This document shows positions 35,239 to 43,508 of a stretch of 64,000 bases of DNA, piece by piece. Origin of the DNA: Nocardia tengchongensis. Lineage in GTDB: Bacteria > Actinomycetota > Actinomycetes > Mycobacteriales > Mycobacteriaceae. The stretch is taken from assembly GCF_018362975.1 (NCBI RefSeq), contig NZ_CP074371.1, positions 7,688,001 through 7,752,000 of the forward strand, given 5' to 3'. Positions within the stretch are counted from its first letter, which is position 1. Every line of letters starts with the position of its first letter. The position numbers were made by a program, and so were the translations under genes. Below the pieces are notes generated by a model that worked only from the letters and a program-made list of their open reading frames with translations, ran no database searches and was not told the DNA's origin.

Positions 35239-36270
35239 GTGTCCCCCGACCATGAGAATCACTCCGGCACCCGCCCGGCCGCCTGGCGCGACGACCTGAC
35301 CGGCGGTGACGACTCGCTGTTCGCGGGCCGCCCCGAACCGGTGAACGAGTACACCGCCCGCACCCTCACCTACGAGGTGACCGGGCGCATCGCGCGCATC
35401 ACCTTCAACCGTCCCGAGCGCGGCAATGCCATCACCGCCGACACCCCGATCGAACTGGCCGCGGCCGTCGAGCGCGCCGACCTGGATCCGCGGGTGCACG
35501 TCATCGTGGTGAGCGGGCGCGGCAAGGGCTTCTGCGGCGGCTACGACCTGTCGATCTTCGCCGAGAACGGCCTCGCGCCGGCCGAGGGCGAACAATCCAC
35601 CGCGGGCACCGTCCTCGACCCGGTCACCCAGGCCCGCAATCACAATCCCTGGGCCACTTGGGATCCCATGGTCGACTATGCCATGATGTCGCGGTTCAAC
35701 CGCGGATTCTCCAGCCTGCTGCACGCCAACAAGCCGACCGTCGCCAAGGTGCACGGCTTCGCCATCGCCGGCGGCACCGATATCGCGCTGTTCGCCGACC
35801 AGATCATCTGCGCAGACGACGCCCGCTTCGGCTACCCGCCCACCCGCACCTGGGGCATTCCGGCGGCGGGCATGTGGGCGCACCGCGTCGGCGACCAGCG
35901 CGCCAAGCGGCTGCTGTTCACCGGCGACAGCATCAGCGGCAAGCAGGCGCTGGAATGGGGCCTGGCCATCGAGGCCCCGCCCGCCGACGAACTGGACGCC
36001 CGCACCGAGGAACTGCTGGAACGCATTTCGCTGGTGCCGATCAACCAGCTGGTGATGGCCAAGCTGGCGCTCAACAGCGCGCTACTGAATCAGGGCGTGG
36101 CGAATTCCGGCATGATCAGCACCGTGTTCGACGGGATCTCCCGGCACACCCGCGAGGGCTACGCCTTCCAATTGCGCTCGGCCACCACCGGATTCCGCGA
36201 AGCGGTGCGCGAACGCGACGAACCGTTCGGCGATTGGAAGCGCGCACAATTCGAGCGGCCCGCAGACTAG
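35239..36270 (+). CDS. Crotonase / enoyl-CoA hydratase family protein
   Basis: 343 residues from GTG 35239; a GTG at 35341 (VNEYTARTLTYEV) is an alternative start. Crotonase core: IARITFNRPERGNAITADTP, VIVVSGRGKGFCGGYDLSIF (oxyanion hole), KVHGFAIAGGTDIALFADQI, RTWGIPAAGMWAHRVG. The usual catalytic Glu positions are replaced by Thr/Asp and Pro, as in the long EchA subfamily of mycobacteria (about 300-350 residues), so the reaction is uncertain. Convergent with marR; their stop codons share the bases CTAG. Confidence 0.88.
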   Translation: MSPDHENHSGTRPAAWRDDLTGGDDSLFAGRPEPVNEYTARTLTYEVTGRIARITFNRPERGNAITADTPIELAAAVERADLDPRVHVIVVSGRGKGFCGGYDLSIFAENGLAPAEGEQSTAGTVLDPVTQARNHNPWATWDPMVDYAMMSRFNRGFSSLLHANKPTVAKVHGFAIAGGTDIALFADQIICADDARFGYPPTRTWGIPAAGMWAHRVGDQRAKRLLFTGDSISGKQALEWGLAIEAPPADELDARTEELLERISLVPINQLVMAKLALNSALLNQGVANSGMISTVFDGISRHTREGYAFQLRSATTGFREAVRERDEPFGDWKRAQFERPAD

Positions 36271-36740
36271 CCGGTCTCCTCGAGGCCGGTGCGCTCGACT
36301 TCGGCGACCACCCGGTCGGCCAGCGAGCGCACCGCCTTGGCCTCCTCCGCGGTCATCTCGTCGATGAACAGCCGCCGCACCAGCTCCACATGGTTGGGCG
36401 CGGCGGCCGCGAGGGCGGCGCGGCCGGCGTCGGTGAGGCGGATCTCACGGCCGCGCGCGTCGTCGGCGGCCTGGCAGCGGTCGACCAGGCCGCGGGTCGC
36501 CATCCGGGACAGGTGCTTGGAGAGCCGGCTCTTGTCCCAGCAGATCTCCGCGCCGAGCTCCTTGGCGCGCAGCTGACCGCCCGCCGCGGACAGCGCGACC
36601 AGCACCTCGTAGTCGGAGAAGGAGAGCCCGTCGCGGGTCAGTCCGGCGGCGATCGCCGAGTCGAGGCGTTGCCGCATGCGGATGAAGGACTGCCAGGTCG
36701 TCTGTTCCTCATCGGTCAGCCAGCGCGTCATGACATCCAT
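36267..36740 (-). CDS. MarR family transcriptional regulator
   Basis: 157 residues from ATG 36740 (MDVMTRWLTDEEQTTWQSFI). Winged helix: LSFSDYEVLVALSAAGGQLR, AKELGAEICWDKSRLSKHLS, RMATRGLVDRCQAADDARGR. The WDKSRLSKHLSRM recognition helix is typical of a large actinobacterial subgroup. No ribosome-binding site is strong. The gene is convergent with the crotonase and shares its last bases, so it does not obviously regulate it; the target is unknown. Confidence 0.9.
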   Translation of the reverse strand: MDVMTRWLTDEEQTTWQSFIRMRQRLDSAIAAGLTRDGLSFSDYEVLVALSAAGGQLRAKELGAEICWDKSRLSKHLSRMATRGLVDRCQAADDARGREIRLTDAGRAALAAAAPNHVELVRRLFIDEMTAEEAKAVRSLADRVVAEVERTGLEETG

Positions 36741-37049
36741 GGTATCGATAAATAGTTGACATGGACACCATGACAATCCTCAGGAACTTCACGGTGAATC
36801 CGTGCCACCCCCGCCATGCAACCTTCGGTACAGTACTGACCGTTCGATTTGCGTAGTTCTGGCGGAAATCGTCAATGCCCGAGCGCATTTCAGTCAGGAC
36901 GAATGAGACACATAGTGGCAGAAGGGGTTCCGGCATTCGGGGTAAATCCCCTAATTCACCTCTGTGCATAGCTCATCCGGTTGACAATGCAACGTTGCGC
37001 CAGAACACTCGGGCCAGCTAACCCTAACCGCGCCGACATTGAGGAATAC
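36741..37049. other. Intergenic, probable promoters only
   Basis: TTGACA at about 36982 is a candidate -35 box for the excalibur gene. No open frame with family resemblance or RNA gene is seen. Confidence 0.4.
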
Positions 37050-37355
37050 ATGAACGTTCGCCGGCTACTCGTCACCGCCAGCGTCGCGGGTCTGACGACC
37101 ATCGCAGCCCAGACCGCCATTGCCCAAGCCGATGTGATCACCGGGTCCTCGGGGACCGGTTCCTCCGCCATCGACACCGGCTCGGCCGCCACCGGCTCCG
37201 CGGGTCTGACCCAGACCGGTTCGGCCGGCGGCCCCGTGTACCAGAACTGCGACCAGGCCCGCGCCGCCGGCGCCGCCCCGCTGTTCCGCGGCCAGCCCGG
37301 ATACAGCCCGCACCTGGACCCCGACGGCACCGGCATGGCCTGCCCCACCGTCTGA
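37050..37355 (+). CDS. Secreted excalibur calcium-binding domain protein
   Basis: 101 residues from ATG 37050 (GAGGAA six bases before). Signal peptide MNVRRLLVTASVAGLTTIAA with cleavage near AQA-DV, a Gly/Ser/Thr-rich spacer, then an excalibur domain: VYQNCDQARAAGAAPLFRGQ, ending LDPDGTGMACP, with the DxDGxGxxC calcium-loop pattern and paired Cys. Such domains are found on extracellular proteins and often on nucleases; here the domain stands alone. Followed by a strong terminator. Confidence 0.92.
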   Translation: MNVRRLLVTASVAGLTTIAAQTAIAQADVITGSSGTGSSAIDTGSAATGSAGLTQTGSAGGPVYQNCDQARAAGAAPLFRGQPGYSPHLDPDGTGMACPTV

Positions 37356-37362
37356 GACTCCA

Positions 37363-37406
37363 AAAGCCGCGTGGCCCGGTCCATTAGGACCGGGCCACGC
37401 GGCTTT
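37363..37406. terminator. Strong bidirectional terminator
   Basis: A perfect 20-bp stem (37363-37382 with 37387-37406) with an ATTA loop. The arms begin AAAGCCGCG and end CGCGGCTTT, so each strand ends in TTT. It serves the excalibur gene and the convergent DUF3618 gene. Confidence 0.93.
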
Positions 37407-37422
37407 CATCGCTGTTTGCAGC

Positions 37423-37647
37423 TCAGCGGCGGAAGATCTTCACCACGACCAGGGTCGCGATCAGGGCGCCCACGCCGATCAGGCTGTACTTGATCTTGGG
37501 CTCGTTCACCTTGGCCACCAGAGACTGCTTCGCGTTGTCCGCCAGCCGCTGGGGGTCGGCGCGTACCGCCAGCTCGTCGAGGGTGCTCGCGAGCCGGTTG
37601 CGTGCGGCCTCGATCTCCCGCTCGATCGCCTCGGTATCTCTCGCCAC
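37423..37647 (-). CDS. DUF3618 membrane protein
   Basis: 74 residues from GTG 37647 (AGGAG nine bases before). N-terminal coil VARDTEAIEREIEAARNRLA, then STLDELAVRADPQRLADNAK and one C-terminal membrane helix (YSLIGVGALIATLVVVKIF) with basic end. This is the DUF3618 layout: a cytosolic charged helix and a tail anchor. The function is unknown; in actinobacteria it often accompanies YtxH or phage-shock-like envelope proteins. Confidence 0.9.
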   Translation of the reverse strand: MARDTEAIEREIEAARNRLASTLDELAVRADPQRLADNAKQSLVAKVNEPKIKYSLIGVGALIATLVVVKIFRR

Positions 37648-37808
37648 GTCACACTCCTGTCTGAAAGCCGCGCGGAATCCGCGGCGCTGTCGTCTCGGGG
37701 CCGCTCGCGCGACGCTGCTCTCCATTCGAGAAGCACAGGCGCATGCGAGCCGACCTGCCGAGAGTGTATCGCCAACACCGGCTCGAGCCCGTCGACTAGC
37801 GTGGCGGC

Positions 37809-38280
37809 ATGACCGAGAATCACCGACTCAGTCCCGGCGACCCCGCCCCCGACTTCACCCTGCCGATGCCGACGGCAAGAACATCTCCCTGTCCGACTAC
37901 CGCGGCCGCAAGGTGATCGTCTACTTCTACCCGGCCGCCAGCACCCCGGCTGCACCAAGCAGGCCTGCGATTTCCGCGACAATCTGGCCGAATTGGACGG
38001 CGCGGGCATCGACGTCGTCGGCATCTCCCCCGACAAGCCGGCCAAGCTGGCCAAGTTCCGCGACACCGAGCAGCTGACCTTCCCGCTGCTGTCGGATCCG
38101 GAGAAGGAGACGCTGTCCGCGTACGGCGCCTTCGGCGAGAAGATGATGTACGGAAAAAAGGTCGTTGGCGTCATCAGGTCGACCATGCTGATCGACGAGA
38201 ACGGGAAGATCGAAGTCGCGCAGTACAACGTGAAGGCCACCGGGCACGTCGCGAAGTTGCGTCGCGACCTGTCGGTCTGA
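37809..38280 (+). pseudogene. bcp: Thioredoxin-dependent peroxiredoxin Bcp/PrxQ, two frameshifts
   Basis: ATG 37809 reads NHRLSPGDPAPDFTLP; adding a base at about 37863 continues DADGKNISLSDYRGRKVIVY, and adding another at about 37945 gives PGCTKQACDFRDNLAELDGA with peroxidatic and resolving Cys five residues apart. The last 95 codons are then intact (VVGISPDKPAKLAKFRDTEQ ... KLRRDLSV). Both lost bases are in C/G runs. If corrected this is a normal 156-residue atypical 2-Cys peroxiredoxin that removes peroxides using thioredoxin. No strong ribosome-binding site is visible. Confidence 0.85.
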
Positions 38281-38293
38281 GCCGGCACAGCAT

Positions 38294-38327
38294 CGAACCC
38301 CCGGCCCGCGCGCGGGCCGGGGGTTCG
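38294..38327. terminator. Perfect palindromic terminator
   Basis: A 34-base perfect palindrome (arms of 17, beginning CGAACCCCCGGCCCGCG) lies between the convergent peroxiredoxin and membrane-protein genes. Confidence 0.85.
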
Positions 38328-38344
38328 TCATGTTCAGAGGTGGG

Positions 38345-39676
38345 CTAGACCTTCGGCATCATCTGCGCGGCCCACTGAAGCATCATGCGCCAGTGGTTGT
38401 CCCACCAGGAGGAGAACGCGTCGGTGCCTAACGGCGGCGGCGCGAGCTCGCCCGGAAACAACCCGGATTCGCCGGGCGAACCGGCCGCGTGGGTCGGAGC
38501 CGGGATGATCGACTCCGGGCTCGAGACGCCCTCCGGTTCGGGCTTGGCCTTGATCAGCGGCCGCGACTTTCTGCCGGACCGGATGGGACCCCAGTTGAGG
38601 GTGGCCGGATCGATGGTCACCACATCGCTGGGCTGCAATTCGATCCCGGTCTGGTCGGGGTTCGGAGTGACCGCTTCGGTGGGCATGACCTGGTCGCCGG
38701 GCTGTCCGTCGGCGCCGGGCTGTCCGTCGGCGCCGGTGCCCGCGGATCCGGAGTCGACGCCGGGCACCGCCACGTCGCCCCGGTGCTCGGCGCCGTTGCG
38801 CGCGTCCGCGGAGACGCGGGAATCGGTGAGGATCGGCTCCGGCACCTTCTTGGAATCACTGCCCGAGGCGTAGACGCCGCCCGCCACCAGGCCACCGGCC
38901 AGCACGCTGGCCGCGACGAACAGTGCCGCCGAGCCGCGGGCGCGGCGAATGCGCTCGGCCACCTCCTCCGCGAACTCGACTTCCGGCAGGGCCGTCAGGG
39001 CCGCGCCCAGCGCCGGGGCGATCGGCGCCACCTGGCACGGGATGACGGGTGCGCCGAAGCCGGACTCCAGCGCCGCGACCACCGCGGGTTCGGTTGCGGC
39101 GGAACCGATCAGCACCACGGCGTCCGGTTTCACCCCGGCCGCGTCGAACTGGTCCCAGGCGGCGGTGACCGCGGAACGCATGGCGTCCTCGGTGGCCGCG
39201 CCGCCGTTCAGCGTCACCGCGGCGAGCACCCGGGCGCGGTCGGGCGAGATGAGCGAGAACGCCTGGCAGCCGGGCACCACCTCGCAGATGGCGAGGTCCT
39301 CGAATTCGGCCACCCAGGTCATGGCGCGCGCCACGGACAGGTGCGCGGCCTTGGCGGACACCAGCGAGGCATCGTGCCAGGGGCCGGCGGCCAGCTTGGT
39401 GACGATGGCGCGGCGCTCGGTGGCGTCCCGGTAAGCGACGGCGGCGCCGATGATCTCCCGGTCCGCGCCGATCTGGTCGGCGATGTCCTCCAGCGCCGCC
39501 TCCACCGCGATCGCCAGGTCGGCCTTCGATTCACCGGCGATCGGCGAGGTGCGTTCCAGCACCACGCGCTCGGCCAGCTTGTCTCCAGTATCGGCGAGGG
39601 CCACGGCGCGTACCGTGCCGCGCTCGGTGGCGACGCCGATGGTCACCGCGGAACGAACAGGGGTAGAAGCAACCAC
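38345..39676 (-). CDS. Membrane-anchored protein with actin/Hsp70-like N-terminal domain
   Basis: 443 residues from GTG 39676 (GGAAGG six bases before). Residues 1-265 alternate strands and helices in an actin/Hsp70-like way (AVTIGVATERGTVRAVALAD, VVLIGSAATEPAVVAALESG), but phosphate-binding glycines are poorly conserved, so ATPase activity is doubtful. One membrane segment (ALFVAASVLAGGLVAGGVYA) follows at about 285-308, then an outside region rich in Gly, Pro, Ser and Asp with two repeats of GADGQPG and a Trp/Met-rich end (WWDNHWRMMLQWAAQMMP). Similar proteins occur in mycobacteria and nocardiae. Function unknown. Confidence 0.8.
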   Translation of the reverse strand: MVASTPVRSAVTIGVATERGTVRAVALADTGDKLAERVVLERTSPIAGESKADLAIAVEAALEDIADQIGADREIIGAAVAYRDATERRAIVTKLAAGPWHDASLVSAKAAHLSVARAMTWVAEFEDLAICEVVPGCQAFSLISPDRARVLAAVTLNGGAATEDAMRSAVTAAWDQFDAAGVKPDAVVLIGSAATEPAVVAALESGFGAPVIPCQVAPIAPALGAALTALPEVEFAEEVAERIRRARGSAALFVAASVLAGGLVAGGVYASGSDSKKVPEPILTDSRVSADARNGAEHRGDVAVPGVDSGSAGTGADGQPGADGQPGDQVMPTEAVTPNPDQTGIELQPSDVVTIDPATLNWGPIRSGRKSRPLIKAKPEPEGVSSPESIIPAPTHAAGSPGESGLFPGELAPPPLGTDAFSSWWDNHWRMMLQWAAQMMPKV

Positions 39677-39905
39677 AATCAGCCTTCCAACGTCGACGAA
39701 CTGGCGATGATCACAAGGTCGAGAGAGGAGAAGCGGGGGCGAGCCGGGTTCGAAAGGGGCCGGACCTCTTTCAGCGGAGATCCGCAGCTGGGAGGCAGCT
39801 GCGATGGGTCTTCGGAGCCGATGGCGGCGTGGATGGGTCGGATTCGGTGACACACGAACTACCGCAGCGTGTCATGCGCGTGTCGTAACCCGTAGGCTGT
39901 TCACC

Positions 39906-40622
39906 GTGGAAGCACGCACGGGAACCAGGTCGGCACGACGACCGGACCCTGCGTTGGAGCTGCAGGACGACCCACAGGAGCTGATGCCCCGTCGCCGCCC
40001 GACGCAGGAACGATCGAAGCGCAAGTTCGACGCCCTGTTGCAGGCCTCCCGCGAATTACTGGTCGAGGTCGGCTTCGAATCGTTCACCTGTGAAGAGGTC
40101 GCGGCCCGCGCGGAAGTGCCGATCGGCACGCTGTACCAGTTCTTCGCCAACAAGTACGTCATCGTCTGCGAGCTGAATCGTCAAGATCTGGTGGCGGTTT
40201 CGCAGGAACTGGCCGACTTCCACGGCGAGATCCCGTCCATGGACTGGCTGCGGCACATGACCCAGCTCGTCGATCACCTGGCGGATCTGTGGATGACCGA
40301 CCCGTCGCGGCGCGAAGTGTGGCTGGCCATGCAGTCCACGCCGTCCACTCGCGCGACCGGCGCGATCCACGAAAAGGAGTTCGCGGAAGCGGTTTCGCAG
40401 ATGCTGCGCCCGCTGATGCCCCGGACCCCGCGCGGCCGCCGCTCCATGATGGCGCAGGTGCTGGTGCACGTCGTGTACTCGATGCTGAACTTCTCGGTGC
40501 AGGACGGCCTCGCCCACGAGGACGCCGTCGCCGAACTCAAGCGCCTGATGGTGGCGTATCTGCTGATCGCGGAAAAGGAATCGCGCAGCGGTGGGCAGCG
40601 CACCACCTTCGATCCGGACTAG
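39906..40622 (+). CDS. TetR family transcriptional regulator
   Basis: 238 residues from GTG 39906. HTH: RSKRKFDALLQASRELLVEV, TCEEVAARAEVPIGTLYQFF, ANKYVIVCELNRQDL. A C-terminal helical domain with HMTQLVDHLADLWM and MLNFSVQDGLAHEDAVAELK follows. The N-terminal 50 residues before the HTH are basic and probably disordered. It is divergent from the actin-like membrane protein gene and may regulate it. Its stop shares CTAG with the convergent LysR stop. Confidence 0.92.
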   Translation: MEARTGTRSARRPDPALELQDDPQELMPRRRPTQERSKRKFDALLQASRELLVEVGFESFTCEEVAARAEVPIGTLYQFFANKYVIVCELNRQDLVAVSQELADFHGEIPSMDWLRHMTQLVDHLADLWMTDPSRREVWLAMQSTPSTRATGAIHEKEFAEAVSQMLRPLMPRTPRGRRSMMAQVLVHVVYSMLNFSVQDGLAHEDAVAELKRLMVAYLLIAEKESRSGGQRTTFDPD

Positions 40623-41569
40623 CCGGCGACGGCCCGAATCACCGGCGGCTCAGGCGTTTCCGATTCGGCGGGACCGAATACGGCCCCGGGACCGGATGAT
40701 CGGGAGATGTCCACCAGCCGCCCCACGATCGGCGACACTTCGCGAACGACCAGCGACGTGCGCACCACCACGTCCGGCTCGGTGAGCCGCCGGAAGGCCA
40801 CGCGCCGGGTCGGCAACGCGGTGGCCGCCTCCTCGTAGAGCACCGTCCAGGTCGGTTGCCCGGATCCCAGCAGTGCCAGCGTGTTCTGCACGGTGGTGAA
40901 GGCCCCGCCCAGTTCCGGGGTGAAGCCCGCCGACCCGCACGCCCGCAGCACGGTGTCCACGAAGGTCCGGCTGGACTCTCGCTTGGACAGCCGCAACGGC
41001 ATCGATGCCAGTCGCTGGAACGACAGGGCCGGCTCCCCGGCCAGCGGATGCTGCGCGGGCAGGGCGGCGACCAGCCGGTCGTCCCACAGTGGGATGCCCC
41101 GCAGGCCCGACACCGGCCGCAGCATGCGCACGAATGCGGCGTCGAGCTGCCCGGACGCAACCTTGGCCAGGCGCTCGGAGGCGGGCAGGCTCTCCAGCTG
41201 GATGGGTGTGGTCGGTTCTTGGTCGTGCAGGACCGCCAGGATGTGCTCGAGGCGGGTGGTCATGCCTTCGGCCGTGCCGATGCGGAACTGGGCGTGCGCG
41301 TTCTCGCGATGCGCGAGTTCACCGGCGAGCGCGGCGAATTGATCGGCGGTGCTCAGCACCAGCCGGGCCTGCCGCAGCAGTTGTTGCCCGGAATCGGTGA
41401 GGCCGACCCCGGCGGCGGTGCGGTCGAACAGCAGCACCCCGAACTCGTTCTCGAGCGCCTTGATGCGCTGGCTGACGGCCGGCTGCACGATATGCAGCCG
41501 CCGAGCCGCCCGGCCGAAGTGCAATTCCTCCGCAACCGCGACGAAGCTGACCAGATGCCTCAGTTCCAT
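40619..41569 (-). CDS. LysR family transcriptional regulator
   Basis: 316 residues from ATG 41569 (MELRHLVSFVAVAEELHFGR). HTH RAARRLHIVQPAVSQRIKAL, then the effector domain to RAVAG. The intact LysR is divergent from the quinone oxidoreductase gene at 41742, with 172 bases between, the classical arrangement for a LysR activator and its target; the ligand is likely a substrate or inducer of that enzyme. Confidence 0.93.
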   Translation of the reverse strand: MELRHLVSFVAVAEELHFGRAARRLHIVQPAVSQRIKALENEFGVLLFDRTAAGVGLTDSGQQLLRQARLVLSTADQFAALAGELAHRENAHAQFRIGTAEGMTTRLEHILAVLHDQEPTTPIQLESLPASERLAKVASGQLDAAFVRMLRPVSGLRGIPLWDDRLVAALPAQHPLAGEPALSFQRLASMPLRLSKRESSRTFVDTVLRACGSAGFTPELGGAFTTVQNTLALLGSGQPTWTVLYEEAATALPTRRVAFRRLTEPDVVVRTSLVVREVSPIVGRLVDISRSSGPGAVFGPAESETPEPPVIRAVAG

Positions 41570-41741
41570 GCGCACCCCCCATGTCGTCGCAACTGGATCC
41601 GGTCCAGACGATACCACCGGGAGTTGACGGAATAACCGATCAATTCTCGTGATCACCCGATCAAAACCCGCTCCTTCTCGCCACTCCGAATCAATGCCAG
41701 CATTCGAAGAGAACAATGAAACCGCGAGGAGAGGGATTCGA

Positions 41742-42665
41742 ATGCGCGCGGTAATCAACAATCCGGAAGGCGATTCGCCGATCGACTTCGAGGAGGCCGC
41801 CGAACCTGCGCCGGGCCCGCACGAGGCCCTCGTCGCCGTCCGCGCGTTCTCGCTGAACCGGGGCGAACTGGCCCTGCTCGGCATCCGCCCGCAGGGCTGG
41901 CGGCCCGGCCAGGACGTGGCCGGCGTGGTGCTCGAGAGCGCGGCCGACGGTTCCGGTCCGCGACCCGGCACCCGGGTGGTGGGCATGGTCGAGCAGGGCG
42001 GCTGGGCCGAGCGGGCGGCCCTGTCGACCTCCCGGCTCGCCGAACTGCCCGACGACCTGTCGATGGAACAGGCCGCGGCGCTGCCCATGGCCGGGCTCAC
42101 CGCGCTGCGCACCCTGCGCATCGGGGGCGCCCTGCTGGGCCGGAAGGTGCTGATCACCGGCGCGAACGGGGGCGTGGGCCGATTCCAGGTGCAGCTCGCC
42201 GCACTGTCGGGCGCGACCGTCACCGCGGTCACCACCCAGGCCGCGCGGGTGGCCGCGGAACTGACCGCGCTGGGCGCGACCGCGGTGGTTTCGGACGTGG
42301 ACAGCGCGACCGGCCCGTTCGACCTGGCCCTGGAATCGGTCGGCGGCAGCGCCCTGACCGGCGCGCTGGCCCGGCTGGCCCCGGGCGGCACCGTGGTCGT
42401 GCTGGGCAGCAGTTCGGGTGAGAAGACCCCGATCGACGTCTACAACTTCATCGGCCACGAGGGCGCCCGCCTGCAGAATTACATCTCCTACGCCGCCACC
42501 GATCCCGACGACGCCGACCTGGCCATCCTGGTCTCGCTCGCCGCGGCCGGACGGCTGGTCTCGACGCCGGGTCAGGTGTCGGGCTGGGGTGAGCTGGGCA
42601 AGGTCGTACAGCAGATGCGGCAGCGGGAGCTGCCCGGCGGCAAGGTCGTGCTGGCGGTCGATTGA
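41742..42665 (+). CDS. Quinone oxidoreductase-like MDR-family dehydrogenase
   Basis: 307 residues from ATG 41742 (GAGGAGAGGG before it). MDR fold without catalytic zinc: HEALVAVRAFSLNRGELALL, GWRPGQDVAGVVLESA, DLSMEQAAALPMAGLTALRT, NADPH motif KVLITGANGGVGRFQVQLAA, AGRLVSTPGQVSGWGELGKV. It resembles zeta-crystallin type quinone or enone reductases. Regulated in all likelihood by the divergent LysR. Confidence 0.93.
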   Translation: MRAVINNPEGDSPIDFEEAAEPAPGPHEALVAVRAFSLNRGELALLGIRPQGWRPGQDVAGVVLESAADGSGPRPGTRVVGMVEQGGWAERAALSTSRLAELPDDLSMEQAAALPMAGLTALRTLRIGGALLGRKVLITGANGGVGRFQVQLAALSGATVTAVTTQAARVAAELTALGATAVVSDVDSATGPFDLALESVGGSALTGALARLAPGGTVVVLGSSSGEKTPIDVYNFIGHEGARLQNYISYAATDPDDADLAILVSLAAAGRLVSTPGQVSGWGELGKVVQQMRQRELPGGKVVLAVD

Positions 42666-42762
42666 CGCGGTGCTGCCGTCATCGAATTCACCCGGATGAG
42701 CGAACGCGCGGTCACGATTATCGAAATCTCCTCGATGCCATTTCCGACCACGAAGAAACCCG

Positions 42763-42900
42763 ATCGGGTGGTTATTCGACAAAGTCGATAATTTCGACGC
42801 GGACTTCTTCGGCATCTCCCCACGCGTTGCCGAGGCGATGAATCCTCGGCAGCGCCGGTTGCTGGAAGGTGGCCGGGAGACGATCGAGGACGCCGCGGGC
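42763..42900 (+). pseudogene. Relic of a PKS ketosynthase domain
   Basis: About 46 codons in one frame read [20 protein letters not shown] then [20 protein letters not shown] and EDAAG. This is the ketosynthase stretch normally reading [25 protein letters not shown] of modular PKSs (spelled here as two pieces), with several replacements. No start, no active-site Cys and no flanking KS sequence remain. It ends against the acpS stop. The surrounding bases are less GC-rich than neighbours, as in drifting sequence. Confidence 0.75.
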
Positions 42901-42901
42901 G

Positions 42902-43324
42902 TCAGTCGCGGATCAGGTCGGCGAGTTCGCCCGGGTCCTCGAGCACCACCATGGCGGCGGCGGTGTCGCCGTCGTGGGTGAGCGACAGGTGAACTCGCAC
43001 CCGCGGCAGGAATTCCGCTGCCAGACCGTGCAATTTGATGCTGGGTCGGCCCCAGGCGTCGTTGACGACCTCGATCAGCGGATACGGGTTGTCGCCGATC
43101 TGCGGGCTGCGGGCGAAGCGGGACGACGCCCACGCCTTGATGACCGCCTCCTTGGCGGCCCAGCGGGTGGCGAAGCTGCGGGCCGGATCGGTGCCTTTGC
43201 TTTGGCAATAGCGCCGTTCCCCAGCGGTGAAACTCTCCCGGAGCATGGTGGTTCCGGTGCGTTCCATTTGCTCGGCGAACTCGGAGATGGTGACCAAGTC
43301 CAGACCGATACCCAGGATCGTCAC
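42902..43324 (-). CDS. acpS: Holo-[acyl-carrier-protein] synthase
   Basis: 140 residues. AcpS transfers 4'-phosphopantetheine from CoA to the ACP domain of FAS I. Seen: metal-binding Asp in [43 protein letters not shown] (conserved Glu and Lys), [18 protein letters not shown]. It lies downstream of fas on the same strand, the fas-acpS order conserved in mycolic-acid bacteria, but with a hairpin in the 184-base gap. Confidence 0.96.
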   Translation of the reverse strand: MTILGIGLDLVTISEFAEQMERTGTTMLRESFTAGERRYCQSKGTDPARSFATRWAAKEAVIKAWASSRFARSPQIGDNPYPLIEVVNDAWGRPSIKLHGLAAEFLPRVRVHLSLTHDGDTAAAMVVLEDPGELADLIRD

Positions 43325-43435
43325 AGTGCGGGACTCCTAGATTCCTCGTTGATGCAATTGAATTGGCTGCGAACATACCAGCGGACCTACGGCACCGTAG
43401 GATCCGCGGGCTTCTGCCGGATCACCGACATGGAA

Positions 43436-43486
43436 CGGCGGGCCCGTGTCCTGCGCTCGCGCGGAGCACAGGACACGAACCCGCCG
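43436..43486 (-). terminator. Two-stem hairpin between fas and acpS
   Basis: Outer stem CGGCGGG/CCCGCCG (43436-43442 and 43480-43486) and inner stem GTGTCCTG/CAGGACAC (43446-43453 and 43469-43476). It lies just after the fas stop and could attenuate read-through into acpS. Confidence 0.65.
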
Positions 43487-43508
43487 TGTCAGACCTGCCG
43501 TGAGCTAC

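Noticed and set aside
36981..37049. Longer N-terminus for the excalibur protein
   Set aside because: The extension has no signal-peptide features, while ATG 37050 follows an ideal ribosome-binding site and begins a normal signal peptide.
41691..43376. 561-codon minus-strand frame over the quinone reductase and acpS start
   Set aside because: It is antisense to a complete MDR dehydrogenase and shares only overlap with acpS, whose own frame is clear.
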